DNA from: Albula goreensis | Taxonomy: Eukaryota; Chordata; Actinopteri; Albuliformes; Albulidae | Direction of reading: 5' to 3' | NCBI GenBank assembly: GCA_022829145.1 | Contig: CM040753.1 | Location: forward strand, 2,389,149 to 2,453,148 | DNA length: 64,000 bases | Made by a program: the position numbers and the translations under genes | Notes under the pieces: model-generated | What the model was told of the DNA's origin: nothing | The model's input: only the letters and a program-made list of their open reading frames with translations | Database searches by the model: none | Shown here: positions 45,480-57,282 of the stretch, piece by piece | Layout of the letters: each line of letters opens with the position of its first letter | Position numbering within the stretch: the stretch's first letter is position 1

Positions 45480-45635
45480 GTGATGTTAAGTCACTTGCTG
45501 GTCTGGCAGTGCTGTTGGCCATGCACCGTTGCTCAGGTTAATCAAGTGAACGCGCTTATGTTCTCCTGCGGTGAAAGGCGCTCAGGATAAGAGCATCTGC
45601 TAAATGACTGAAATGTAATGTAATGTAATGAGGCA
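45480..45635 (+). mobile_element. SINE fragment with expanded tail
   Basis: GCGCTCAGGATAAGAGCATC, TGCTAAATGACTGAAATG and then three ATGTA repeats: the standard fish SINE 3' end. The upstream 100 bp is presumably the SINE body but no tRNA-like box is clear. Confidence 0.6.
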
Positions 45636-46219
45636 TGCTCTTGTGTACTGCAGATTATAAGATTATTTTACAATGACATTATTTCATGCCGTGAAGCATG
45701 CATCCTTTTTTTTAATCAACTAAATGTAAATAAACAGCATTCCATCATGAAGCATGTGCTCTGGAAGGGCCGCACTCTGCCATCCATGGGTGTTTTTCAA
45801 AGAGTGGCAGCAGTATGTAAAAGTTCCTCCATCCCCACAGACTAAAACCATGGCTGTTCATGGGATCTTTTCCTGGGACTTGACAGTCAGCCGTCCTGCA
45901 GACTCCACCACCCGATGTAAACCATCGTTTGGCTTTGCAGGTGGTTAAATTTTTGCTGCTGGAAATATCACTGAGCTCAGCAGATTCTGCAAAGGTCAGC
46001 CAGGACAGAGACTTGCTCTGACAGATGGAGTGGAGTCTTAAACCACGCCCCCTCCTCTCCCCCCCACCCCCACCAGGGTCCCCAGGTGACAGCGGCTCAG
46101 AGCTGCTGGAACCCCAGGGCCACTGAACCCCATGTGACAGGTGTCTATAATTCTGTTTTAAAGTCCTAGACTCCAGCCAAAGGTAGAAAATATGAACAGA
46201 GCCTTGGAAAAGAGTTGGA

Positions 46220-46720
46220 AAATGCTCACGCCTTTCATTTTCCCAGTAACTCAGTAACTTATTGATCAGGATAGCCACATCACATCTGTAATACATGCAA
46301 GGACATAGCCAAGGCCTTCAGTGAGTCGTATAGTGTAATGGTTAACCAGCTGGTTTTTCAATTCGAGATGGACACTTCAGTTCTCTTATTAAGCAACGCT
46401 GTTGCACCCTTGAGCAAGATACTTCACCCAAGTGCTTTAGGTTAAAAAAAATCCAGTAGGGAAAATGGATAGTGTGTAGAAATGCAAACTCTGATAGCTG
46501 CTCTTATTCAGAGTGTGTCCTAAATGTAAGCAGAAATTGTTTATGGGATGAAATCAGAAAATTGGCTTTCATGACCCCAGAGCTCCTGCTTCCTCTGAAG
46601 ACTTGGATCATTGTGCAACATCCTTTTCAAACTCCAGACTGTGACCTAGATGAAAATATCAGGATGGATACAGTGGGCCTTTCATATAAGATAATTAAAA
46701 CACTTGTATTTTCACAGATG
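46220..46720 (+). repeat. Dispersed family M copy, interrupted by a SINE
   Basis: The left part ends CACATCACATCTGTAATACA, TGCAAGGACATAG (46278-46310). The right part resumes near AAATGTAAGCAGAAATTG (46521) with GATGAAATCAGAAAATTGGC, TTGTGCAACATCC and ACTCCAGACTGTGAC. The 46316-46510 interval between them is a SINE, so the family M copy is the older element. Confidence 0.5.
46316..46510 (+). mobile_element. tRNA-derived SINE (nested)
   Basis: GTATAGTGTAATGGTTAACC is an A-box-like tRNA start. GCACCCTTGAGCAAGATACT and TCACCCAAGTGCTTTAGG is the block found after the tRNA head in many fish SINEs. The B box (TTTTCAATTCGAGATGG) is eroded. Confidence 0.65.
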
Positions 46721-47116
46721 GTGTAGAGTATATTGTTTGCCCATATTTCCATCCCTTTCCTGACAACACTGTTCCACCCCTCTGTCTGTAGAACATGGGG
46801 CCTGCATACTCTGTTATTACAGAATGAAACCAGCACAGTGACATCAGTGAACGCAGATGCAATTGAATTTTAATAGTTATCTGTTCTCACCAAAAACAGC
46901 TTTGAGCCAAATGTAGACCAGAGTTGCTCGCCCCTGAAGAGTAATACTCAGTATTGAAAAATTGGGCTTCCAAGGGTCTATCATTATAACGGAAATTGCA
47001 CTGAGGAGGTGTGTGACTATTTCTGTTTTCATTTTTTCCTTCACCTTAATTTAACCCTGATGATTACTTGGGAATTCATAGAATTCTTATTTACGTTGAT
47101 AGACTGGCAAAAGGCA

Positions 47117-47135
47117 AAAAAAAAAAAAAAAAAAA
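47117..47135. repeat. Poly-A run
   Basis: A run of about 19 A. No recognisable retrogene or SINE body precedes it, so its origin is unclear. Confidence 0.8.
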
Positions 47136-47889
47136 CAGGCAACAGATGAGGCTGTGACTAAAAGAACAGACAGGTCAACTGCAGCAGGAATTGTGAGCGT
47201 TTCTCTGTTTTATCAGCATTTTCCCCTCTGAAATATGCATATTTTATCTTTACTGGTTTTAAAACAGATGCACACATTGCATTTGCAATCTGAAATCTCA
47301 GAACATTTAGGTGTAATTCAATGCCTGGTTGCTATAGAGACAAGTTAGAGGAAAAAAAATAGAGATGCATAGGTCGAAAGTTTAATAAAGTCAAAAACAT
47401 AAGAAAGGTCACACTGAAAGAGTATGAATATCTTGCCGGTGTGCATTTTATTCAAAGAAGACTATCAGATTAAACCTCACCGAATACACTCTTAAAATAC
47501 TAAGACAGCAAAGTCGAAATTACCTATGCACTTAACCCTCGTATACTTAAAGGCTTCAGAGGAAAATATAGTGAAACCCACGAGACCACAAATGCACGAG
47601 CTCAAACGTTCCCCGCTGCTCTGTATTTACATGAGAAAACTGTTACCTGGTTACCGGCTAAAGAAGACGAAAATGCAAGTTATTTTCAGATCTTTAACGA
47701 ATGTGAATGGGTTCTTAAATGAAGAGCGAGCGTCGTGTTTTCAGGTGCCGCGCTGACAAGCCACAGATATATACTGTTCACTGAATGATTTGTGCGTATT
47801 TACTGTTAATTGAAAAAGGGTTTGTTCAGTTAACAATGCAGACCTTGCAGGTGTTGGTAACATGTGTCAAGCGTAATGCCACTGTTTAA

Positions 47890-48132
47890 ATTCCCGCCCC
47901 AATTTGTCAGAAACCCACCCGCGGGGTACCGGTGGCTGTGATGCGCTCGAGCGCTGCAAAACTGCACTTCAGATTCGAGACGCACGAGCTCAGGCAGCCT
48001 CTCGCGCTCATCATCATTCAGAGACTCTCTCCTCTGCTTTCCCTCACAGTTTTGGAAAGCGAAATCTGAATTCCTGGATTTTTTCGTTCACATCAGATCA
48101 CCTGGGTCGGGACATGCGGCTGGAAAGTAAAG
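47890..48132 (+). promoter_or_regulatory. Candidate CpG-rich first exon with splice donor
   Basis: This is a local CpG-rich island in AT-rich DNA (CCCGCGGGG, GCGCTCGAGCGCTGC, GAGACGCACGAGCTC, CTCTCGCGCTC). It ends in CTGGAAAGTAAAG|GTATGT, a good 5' splice site at 48132/48133. It contains no long frame tied to a later exon in this window, so it would be a non-coding first exon of a plus-strand gene extending right. Human synteny puts ECT2 and NLGN1 on this side, but the sequence does not identify the gene. Confidence 0.35.
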
Positions 48133-50180
48133 GTATGTGTTTCCCAATACGAGAGTTTGCTCATTCTGCTGTTTCCTTACGGTCACTCATTTGCTTGTGC
48201 ACATTGATTTGAGTCAATGGCAAAACTGCACGTGGTGTCTAAACCGATTAGTGAAACACCGCCGTGACAGTTCGGATTTGAGGCAAGGGATTTTTCATGT
48301 TAAAGCAGGGACGTTTATCAGTAAGGAAAACATGTTTGCAGCGCATAGCCACGACGTCCAAACCCTGCCACGGGTACAAACGACTTGATATTTGACACAG
48401 AATCAGGTGCAATGTCATTGGCGGCATTTTCGTTTTTTCGTCTTGTGAATGGCGAGAGTGCATCTCGTGCATGTCTGCCTTACTCCTTTTTCCATATACG
48501 CAAGTCGAAAATATCTGAGACATACCGATGATACAAAGCTAAGAGAGAGAGAGATAGCTAAGGCTAACATTTTTAGTGTATAACACGGAATCAAGACCGA
48601 ATACTGCTTACACTGTAGCTTTTGTTTCTGACGGTTCCACCGCGTAGTAAAGTCCTGTTTCCCAAATGCGTGACTTTATTGGTTCGTGTTGATAGCCTAT
48701 GGATTCACCTGTTATACCCCCCAAACGTCATTTTCTTATATCAGTTGCTGAAAGCTTTATTTATTTATTTATTTATTTTTATCTGATATTTTACAGTATG
48801 TCATTGAGAACTGATGTACAGTAAACAGGCACGAGTAATGATTCAGTCTACACTTGTAATTAAATAAGGAATCTTATTTATTTATTTGTTTATTTTTAAA
48901 AAAACTATGAACTATCAAGAAGTGACCAGTCACTGTATATTCAGCTCAACTACTATTAAATTTATTAAATATCACAATTAGTAAAACCAGAAGATATGAA
49001 CACTGTTCAGACGTATTTCATGTAGTTGACCCAAAATAAACCCTATCCAGAAAGTCCAGAATAAAGGTGAAATCCAAATATTATAAAATATTACAAAGTC
49101 AGATCTTTGTCAGTCATATCAATATTTTTCTCACAGCCTTGTATATTCAGTATACAAGCCTTATTGTGCAGTTTATGAAGAAGCCTAAACAAGTTGGTTC
49201 CCAGTGAAAGGCTCTTGCCACGGACTGACCTACAATCTCGCGCCTGTCTCACGATAATTTGCTGTCTGGGGGCCTTCGTTTCAAAGGGTAGAATGTTAAA
49301 CTGATTTTCTGTCCTGCTAATTAGATTGTCTCACATGAAGGCTAGGACGGCTTGGAATCATCTCTCAGACTCATAAAAAAAAAAGACAGACAAAAACACA
49401 AGTGCACACACACAAAAAAAAAAAAAAACACACACAAAAAAATGTCTTAACTCATTGCTGTGTGACGTCACGACAGAATAAAGATTACATTCAGCGTCAT
49501 CTGTGCTTCAGTACTGTGAACATCAAGTATAACATGCTGGCTGTGGTTATGTCAAAGCGCCGTCATGGCAGGTAAATTTGATGAACCATTATGTGATGAA
49601 TGTGCTCTGGTAATGGTCACATTATTGACACAAACATAATGTTTTTGTGTGTATAGCTTGCGCAGTAAAATATTCAGTCTTAAGTCAGTACAGGTAGAGT
49701 TTATTTAATCTGACAGAGCACATACTGTTTGTTCCCTATGGACTCATATAAACTCTCGTAGAGTTGAATTAATGCTGGCCATTTCACCGTGTACCTCTCC
49801 AGGTCTGTCTCATTGCATTGGAACACCAGTCGTTTTGCAGCTGGTGTGTTTCCCCCTTGTTGTACCCCAGAAGGGGAAAGTGTTAATCACTCTGTCAAAC
49901 AACGTTTGGACATTAAGGCACACTGTTACTTTTTCTTGGAAATGCCCTATATCGGTATCTGGGAAGATAACCAAATCAAAACCTCCCAAACCACTTAAGG
50001 CTACCTTAGACATGAAATTGACCCCCCTCCAGCATGTTGCTATGGCTTTTCAGTTTGAGGGGGGAACCCCCTTCGTTGGGGTCAGTGGTCATTTGGAATC
50101 CTAAATGCATGTATGCAAATTATAGAGAGGAGAAGGTAAGTCCAGGCAATGCAATACTAATTCAGGAGGATGAACCTTCA
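48133..50180. other. AT-rich, no gene recognised
   Basis: It includes a (TTTA)n stretch near 48757-48780, poly-A/CA mixtures at 49377-49440, and no supported exon. If the 48.1 kb donor is real, this is intron. The piece at 49800-50110 may belong to the element ending in family L copy 3. Confidence 0.45.
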
Positions 50181-50184
50181 GACA

Positions 50185-50525
50185 ACATGAATGCGTTTGG
50201 AAGGAGTTTATTGTGATGTATCAAGCTGTGTGTCGGAATAGACATTTGATCTTGGGCAGCGTCATGCCTCACTATTTTTTTTTTGGGGTGTGGTGATCCC
50301 CCACTTGTCCGTTAGAAGAGAGGGTGAAAAACAGCAGAAAGGGAAGTAGGCTTGAAGGTGAAGATGGGGAGGGGGAGAGATGCCGGAAACACAGAGCATA
50401 ATGGGAGATAAGGTACGTAGCAAATTAATACTGGTGTATACAACCGGATTGGACAGATACTGGTGTTTGAGTGAAGGGTTGTCCAAAGGTCGCCTCTCCC
50501 GAAATGTGTTATTAACACACTCCAT
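50185..50525 (-). mobile_element. LTR-end-like family L, copy 3
   Basis: In plus-strand wording: TCAGACAACATGAATGCG, GGAAGGAGTTTATTGTG, GACATTTGATCTTGGGCAGC, GATGGGGAGGGGGAGAGATG, CCGGAAACACAGAGC, AAGGTACGTAGCAAATTAAT. The blocks from ACATTTGATCTTGGGC to CGCCTCTCC are shared with copies 2 and 5. Confidence 0.55.
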
Positions 50526-50975
50526 TAATAGTTCTCTCAGTATTTTTTGTGATAATGCATATATAGATGAGCTACTCGTAGGGCGGTTAAAGGCTTTGTT
50601 TCCTTTCCCTTCTCAAATCTGCTGCGGATCTCGAACGCTCAGAAACTGAAATTACTCATTATCCTGCCACACACACGGTCAGTAAACACTGCTCTCATTG
50701 GTCCGTTCCACAGGTACGCCTGGGGCATTATGGGTCATTCTGGGCACTACGTCCACTCGTAACTCTCTGGCAAAGACGTGTTTTATGACTTTGACAAGCT
50801 TCTGAGCTGGCTAATCTCAGGATAAGCCAAAGATCGATGCTGGATGTGTACTCCCGTTATGGCGTGTAAAATCGATACTGAGGAGTAATGACAGGTGAGT
50901 CGTGGTTTCACGTTTCTGTGAAAGAACCATTAGCTGAGGCAGTGCGGGGAGGGAAACAAGTGATAGGCTGGATTC

Positions 50976-51102
50976 ATCCATCCATCCATCCATCCATCCA
51001 TCCATCCATCCATCCATCCATCCATCATTCATTCATTCATTCATTCATTCATTCATTCATTCATTCATTCATTCATTCATTCATTCATTCATCTATCCAT
51101 CC
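50976..51102. repeat. (ATCC)n - (ATTC)n compound tetranucleotide repeat
   Basis: About 12 ATCC units switch abruptly at 51025 to about 17 ATTC units, then two ATCC-like units. This looks like a point change within one original array that later expanded. The Ile/His/Pro/Ser frame is an artefact. Confidence 0.95.
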
Positions 51103-51560
51103 AGGATTATGTCTTTCAGTTCCACATTTTCTCACCAATTTCCCAGGATGCATGCCATTAACCATCAATCTACAGTGCATCCAGTACTCCTTCAGGCATG
51201 GACTTAAACAAATAGAACAATACATTATCAACCAAAAACCCTTTTATGTGTGAATGAATGAATCCCAATCACCATAGTCCTAATAGGGAAACTGCAGCAT
51301 CACATAAGTACTTATATAATTATGCCTGAGGAAAGCTCAACTGTTAATAATTTTCTATATTTATATCTTTTTAACAAACATTTGCTTCCCTACACTTTAC
51401 AGTCGACTTTGTCCTTCACCCCCCACAAAAGAAAGCTTATGATGACACTGGCAAAGGAAAAACAGACAGGAGGAAACCCGTAGGGATCCTTAAATTACAT
51501 TTAAACTGCTTTTTTTTACTGCTGATTAGTCCCAGTCCGAGCCCATGTCTTTAGCATAGT

Positions 51561-51676
51561 GGTGGTTTGTAAACGGCGGTGATTCTGCTAAATGACATGT
51601 TGTTAACCGTTCAGATTTGGTGGTTTGTAAACGGCGGTGATTCTGCTAAATGACATGTTGTTAACCGTTCAGATTT
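51561..51676. repeat. 58-bp perfect tandem duplication
   Basis: GGTGGTTTGTAAACGGCGGT through GTTAACCGTTCAGATTT occurs twice without a visible mismatch (starts 51561 and 51619). The lack of divergence suggests a recent event or an assembly duplication. Confidence 0.95.
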
Positions 51677-52004
51677 GTTTATTGGTGATTCCACCCGGAT
51701 GCAGGAGCAAAGCAGTGGGATTTGATTACATGTTTTGAAGGCAGAGCAAAGTAAACAATCCCATAACTCAATGTCAGCGAGGACAATGACAGGATCCATC
51801 GCATCCTGCCGCTCCCGTGGTCACCCTGTTTTGGAGAGCCACTTCAACACCAAGCGACTCATATTACCGTCATGCATCCCCAATTCCTTTGCTGTTTTCT
51901 GAAAGTTTTTAGTTTTGTTTTTGCAGCATCCAACAGTAAATGTTTTGCTAAGTGCACCGCCAGTTTCTGATACTTGTGGAAGCACACACCAGCCAAACTT
52001 ACAT

Positions 52005-52024
52005 CCTGATTTTACTCAATATAT

Positions 52025-52077
<53 letters not shown>

Positions 52078-52380
52078 GATGTAGGAGTTTACAAAACTAG
52101 TTGAAAAAACAGCACTCCCTGTTTCCACAGTGACTTCATGCACAGGGTGTTACATCATATTTCCAACATCTGGGCATGTCACGGCAGGTGGGAAGTCAGT
52201 TTTGGAGAAAATTGACACTCTGAAACCTCCAGGTTTCGGGTCATTGTGCAGACTGCAGAATGTGATATTTAAGCTGAGACGTGTCAGGATGAGTCTTAAG
52301 TGGGTCTTTAAATTCCAGCATATATGGTGGATGGACAGGTTTATATTTGAGTTTGATAAGTTTATTATTCCTGGTTGGTA
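52005..52380 (+). repeat. Dispersed family M copy with GA expansion
   Basis: ATCCTGATTTTACTCAATA leads into a pure GA run (52029-52076), then GGTGATGTAGGAGTTTACAA, AACTAGTTG, CACGGCAGGTGGGAAG and GCAGACTGCAGAATGTGAT. The GA run replaces the GCAGAGAG motif of other copies, so the element itself seeded the microsatellite. Confidence 0.55.
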
Positions 52381-52449
52381 GTGCTGTCCAGGGATGCCTG
52401 ATTTTATTTCATTCACTGTAATAATTAGCCTACTGTTTAGCCCTCGTTT

Positions 52450-52705
52450 CGGTAGTACAAATTCTCAGACAACTATGGCGCATTTTAAATTGATGATATA
52501 AACAGTGAGAACAGTGTAGGTTAGGTTGCCTTTCCTGAAGAAAGAGAAAGAGAAGATGAAGGTGGAGAAGGGGGAGGAGGAGGGATGCAGGAAATGCTAA
52601 GCATGATGGGAAAAGTGGTATGTGGTGTTTATGTACCTGAGATGTGATAGACTGAGGGATTGTGTGAGAATTCTTCTCCTGAACCTCTGGGTTAACAAAC
52701 TCCAG
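52450..52705 (-). mobile_element. LTR-end-like family L, copy 4
   Basis: AGTACAAATTCTCAGACAAC, AAACAGTGAGAACAGTGTAG, GGGGGAGGAGGAGGGATG, CATGATGGGAAAAGTGGTAT and GAGAATTCTTCTCCTGAACC are collinear with copy 1 (39402-39760), including its two ends. Confidence 0.6.
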
Positions 52706-53537
52706 TTAGGGACGGGAAGCGGCCTACTTTGCACCAGTGCCACACATAAATATTCTCCCCCAGTAAACAGGGGAATTTTCAAGACTTCTTTCCCTCTTTG
52801 CCACATTCTTCAGAAGGCCTTCCTCTCCTGAAAGACACTTTTGTACCTCGGTGCGGTGCTGAAAGTGACACAGGGCTGTCGGATTACTGTGCTTTTCATC
52901 CAACTTTTGGCTTCCCTCCTCTTTCCCTCCTCTCAAAACTTTTTGAGAGTTTTGTCTCTTTTGTTTCCAGTTTTAAACTCACTTTGACCTTTTATCCTGT
53001 CAGATTTGAGGTCCTCGCAGGAGCACAGGTAACAGAGATATCTCTCGGCCCTGAAAAGTGATGTTGACAGACCCACACCACGGCAGTGTAATAGCGGTTT
53101 AATCTGGGAGGCTGTCATCAGGGGAGTCTGACTTTTTGACTCGTGTGAATGCAGCTCCAAATTGAGCTTTTTATTTCGGAGACTGAAAGCTGTGTGTTTC
53201 AGACGTGATTCAGAGGTGAGGAAAAAAAGCTGAAAATTTAAAGGGACAGTGCACCAAAATTACATATTTCTTTAACATATCACCTGATCAGATGTCTCGC
53301 AAATGATTTGTAGATCAGTAGTGATGCTGTTGGAGATGAGCCATTTTTCTGCACCCATAAAATGATAACAATACAATCTCTGTCTGTGTATACCCGTTGA
53401 AGACTTTGTCAATGAATGATTCCTCTGGGAAATGTAAATATTTGTCAACCCCTTTATCTTTTGGAGAGAGGGACAAGTGGGACCAAAAGTTAAACATCAT
53501 CCAGACTGCAGGATGAATCTGGAGGATGACTTGAGCA

Positions 53538-54135
53538 TGTGTGTATCTGAGTGTGTGTGTGTGTGTGTATGTGTGTACATTGATGAGCATGTGTGTGTGT
53601 GTATGTGTGTACATTGGTGAGCATGCATGTGTGTGTGTGTGCATACACGAGTATGTGTGACAGAGAGTGCAAGCGTGTATGTGTGTGTGTGCATATGTGT
53701 GTACATTGGTGAGCATGCATGTGTGTGTGTGTGTGTGCATACACGAGTATGTGTGACAGAGAGCGCAAGTGTGTATGTGTGTGTGTGCATATGTGTGTAC
53801 ATTGGTGAGCATGCATGTGTGTGTGTATGTGAGTACCTTGGTGAGCATGTGTGTGTGTGTGTATGTGTGTACATTGGTGAGCATGCATGTGTGTGTGTAT
53901 GTGAGTACCTTGGTGAGCATGTGTGTGTGTGTGTGTGTGTACATTGGTGAGCATGCATGTGTGTGTGTGTGCATACACGAGTATGTGTGACAGAGAGTGC
54001 AAGCGTGTATGTGTGTGTGCATATGTGTGTACATTAGGTGAGCATGCATGTGAGTGTATGCGTTTGTGAAACAGAGCATGTGTGTGTATGTGTGTTTATG
54101 TGTGTGAGAGAGCTTGTGTGTGTGTGTATGTGTGT
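53538..54135. repeat. TG-based higher-order array (97- and 71-bp units)
   Basis: Units built of (TG)n carry two kinds of insert. GCATACACGAGTATGTGTG and ACAGAGAG recur at 53641, 53738 and 53971 (97 bp between the first two). GTACATTGGTGAGCATGCAT recurs at 53798, 53869 and 53940 (71 bp apart) with GAGTACCTTGGTGAGCATG between. Two unit types therefore amplified separately. His/Thr frames up to 254 codons are artefacts. Confidence 0.92.
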
Positions 54136-54584
54136 GCGTATGAGAGAGAGAGAAAGAGAGAGAGAGAGCTTAAATACATATTATAGCTTAAAATAAAGTT
54201 CTGAATCTGCCAGTGCCATTTGCATTTGAAGCGGCTCTCTCAGAGGGTGCACCGACTTCGCCCCACTCTGACCACACAACTTAGATTTGAACTCTCTCTC
54301 TGGCAATGGCACTAAGACCGTGAACCGCCGCAGCCCAGTGCCACAGACACGCTTTAAAAGCAGGCTTTAGAGTCTGTTGGGCTTTGACCGCCTTGCGGGG
54401 ATCTGCGTTTTGGGTAAAATGAAAAGAGGAGCTTCTAACTCTGGACCAGCACGCAGACGTGCGGTTTCTATGGCAATGCTGGATGCTGCTCTGGCAGGAG
54501 CGGGTTGCTGTGGTCCTTCATCCTCATCCTCATCCTCTCCTGAACACTGAGAGGAGATGTTCCTCTGTGCTTTCACACGCAAAC

Positions 54585-54745
54585 ACAAAAACACACACAC
54601 ATATACACACACGCAAGCTCACACACACACACACACACTCATACACACATATGGACACAAACACACACACATGCTCACACAGACACAGACACGCACACAC
54701 ACACTCATACATACATACATACATACAGACAGACAGACACACACA
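54585..54745. repeat. (CA)n microsatellite with ATAC and GACA blocks
   Basis: CA runs are interrupted by ACACAGACACAG and a short (ATAC)n-(AGAC)n stretch at 54708-54738. Confidence 0.9.
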
Positions 54746-55414
54746 CACTGCCTCTCTTTTCAGATTCTATGTGATCAGCACAGGAAGTGAGATCACACAG
54801 CTCCCAACGGGCCCAGCTGTATTAGAGAGCAGAGCCAGCGGTGAGGTAACAATTGCATGCTCCAAAAACAAATCTGTAATGCTGGTACAAATGCTCTCCC
54901 CCCCCCCCCACTCAAAAATAATAAAAAATAAAAAAAGAGAAGCTCTCCTAAAACTCCTAAAACCCCACAAGCTGTCCCGTAAGGTCTTGGCAGCAGCGCT
55001 GGAAGGCGACGTTGTGAGCTCGCGGCTCTCTCCGTATCGCGCCGCACACAGGAGCGGCTTGCGCTGCCGCCAGTCCCGGATACCGTCGCAGATTGCGGGG
55101 GGACTGTATCTGTTTTTTAACAGAGTCGTTCCATTTGCCTGAATTCCAGATGATTGTTATGTTCGTCTCCGTGCTACCACGTTGCCATGCCGACTACATT
55201 AAGTCCATAGACCCCGGGCTCTCGCAGGGGTGGTTACAGTAAGTGGAGCTGGCAGCAGATCAGTTGGTCTGCATGCTCTGCCAACAGCAGTGCCGGGCCG
55301 AACAGAACTAATGGTGGGGGGTGGGTAGTACTGTCTCAATCTCTGGATGGGGGGGGGGGTAGAACTCTCTCAATCCTCAAGGCTGGGGGGTGGTCTATTT
55401 CAAAGACCCACTCC

Positions 55415-55785
55415 AACCGAAATTACCTCCTGATTTTACATGAAGAAATACTCATAAAGCAAGAGCAGAAAGTGGTGATGCGGTGAGTTCATAAAAGAAA
55501 AACGTACGCCCCCCCCCCTCCTATTTTCTCACTGCACAAAAAACATGCCTTCCCATCAGTTTTTTACTCCTATTTTAATTTTACATTTGAAACCAGGTGT
55601 AATTGTTTTGGTTCAGTGAAACTAGTGTAAATTTTGTCATATGAAAGTTAATCCACAGTTTCATTTTTTCATTGCTCCCAGCTCAGCTGTGTCACATCTG
55701 TGATATATCCAAAAATGTACATCATGGCACGTGGAAAATCATTTTTAGAGGATGTCTGAAACTTCCATTGCCAAAAATACTTACA
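55415..55785 (+). repeat. Dispersed family M, longest copy
   Basis: This copy shows the full order: ACCTCCTGATTTTACATGAA, AGCAGAAAGTGGTGATGCGG, TTTCTCACTGCACAAAAAAC, GAAACCAGGTGTAATTG, GTGTCACATCTGTGATATAT, CATCATGGCACGTGGAAAAT and TTTTAGAGGATG. It is about 350 bp with no frame. It is the best template for building a consensus. Confidence 0.6.
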
Positions 55786-55930
55786 CTTACACTGTAAAAT
55801 AACAGAGAAGTAAAATAAGAGGCCCCTATTAAAGACCTAAGGACAATTGGTTTTCATTTTCCTGGCAGCGTATTTTCTGCTATTTGGCGCCCTTTGGAAT
55901 CGTCGATGCAGTCTGAAACATTTTCAGACC

Positions 55931-56373
55931 CTGACAGTGGTGTGTAGGGCATTTCAGTCTCTCACTGTTCCAGCTCCCTGATCACTGACAGTGGTGTGTA
56001 GGGCATTTCAGTCTCTCACTGTTCCAGCTCCCTGATCACTGACAGTGGTGTGTAGGGCATTTCAGTCTCTCACTGTTCCAGCTCCCTGATCACTGACAGT
56101 GGTGTGATCACTGACAGTGGGGCATTTCAGTCTCTCACTGTTCCAGCTCCCTGATCACTGACAGTGGTGTGTAGGGCATTTCAGTCTCTCACTGTTCCAG
56201 CTCCCTGATCACTGACAGTGGTGTGTAGGGCATTTCAGTCTCTCACTGTTCCAGCTCCCTGATCACTGACAGTGGTGTGTAGGGCATTTCAGTCTCTCAC
56301 TGTTCCAGCTCCCTGATCACTGACAGTGGTGTGTAGGGCATTTCAGTCTCTCACTGTTCCAGCTCCCTGATCA
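55931..56373. repeat. 54-bp minisatellite, eight units plus an 18-bp fragment
   Basis: CTGACAGTGGTGTGTAGGGC heads each unit at 55931, 55985, 56039, 56158, 56212, 56266 and 56320. Between them an 18-bp fragment (56093) and a 47-bp unit (56111) replace a normal unit. Apart from that interval the copies look identical, so amplification was recent. Confidence 0.95.
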
Positions 56374-56540
56374 CTCACTAACGTGTGAAACGCTGCGTGG
56401 CCGGTCAGTCTCTCCGGCCTGAGTTACAGCAGCAGAGAGCGGGTTAAACACTCACTAACGTGTGAAACACTGCTGCTTGGCGGTCGTGGCCAGTCAGTTA
56501 ACACTCTAACGAAATGCCTGAGTTACCAGCAGCAGAGAGG
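56374..56540. repeat. Diverged two-copy tandem repeat
   Basis: CACTCACTAACGTGTGAAAC occurs at 56374 and 56449, each followed by GCCAGTCAGT- or GCCGGTCAGT-type sequence and AGCAGCAGAGAG. The copies differ by several indels. It adjoins the 54-bp array directly. Confidence 0.8.
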
Positions 56541-57282
56541 TTGCGGGATGGGGGTTATTTAACATCTCGATTTTTTAGATGTTGGGATATTGTGATACAT
56601 TTTAACCTATTGTATGTGAAAACGCCTCTTTCCTCTCAAATGGCAACATTATAAACTACAAACAGTTCCTAAAATATGATCATAAATGTTTAGTAGAGCT
56701 TAATAGATCTTTAATAACTGCATTGTACATAATTGAAGATTACAGTTCATGACTGAACTGTCAGTGATTATTCATCACTGATAAATATTAGTGATGTATG
56801 AGTCGGATTGATTCTTCACAAGAGGTCCATGACATGATCCAATATACACAGCTGAGACTGGAGCACATATTACCTAGCAACAGTGCACATCATTAAAATG
56901 TAGATTCTCATGTCTAATGCCCTCTGTACGAGCTGGACTCATACTGCTTCCACATCCCCCATGTCTGCTGAAATAATACAAAGGAAATAACAGAAAAACA
57001 ATGAAAGAATTTGCATAGTAAACCCTGTGGAGACATGGAGAGCTGGGCTCATCATGATTATTTTAAAAAGTTTCAGCCAAAGTGAATACAAACGGGAAAA
57101 TCACCAGCCAGCCAGTGTCTCCAAGTCAAATCTGGAAATATTTCTCACCAGCCAAAGGGAAAAATTACCAGCGTTTTACCCTTGGCGGGCTGAAGGCAAG
57201 CCTTAGTTTGAGGGGTACAAAAGTATCCTCCCTCCCTCTAGAATTGATTGAGTTTCTAGCTTTAACAGTCTTTTCATACACC

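Noticed and set aside
45745-46296. 183-codon minus-strand frame
   Set aside because: It overlaps family M sequence and has a low-complexity Gly/Arg patch from a C-rich run; no domain is seen.
53315-54079. 254-codon minus-strand frame rich in His, Thr, Ala and Cys
   Set aside because: It is the translation of the TG higher-order array, with unit-periodic peptides and no non-repeat domain.
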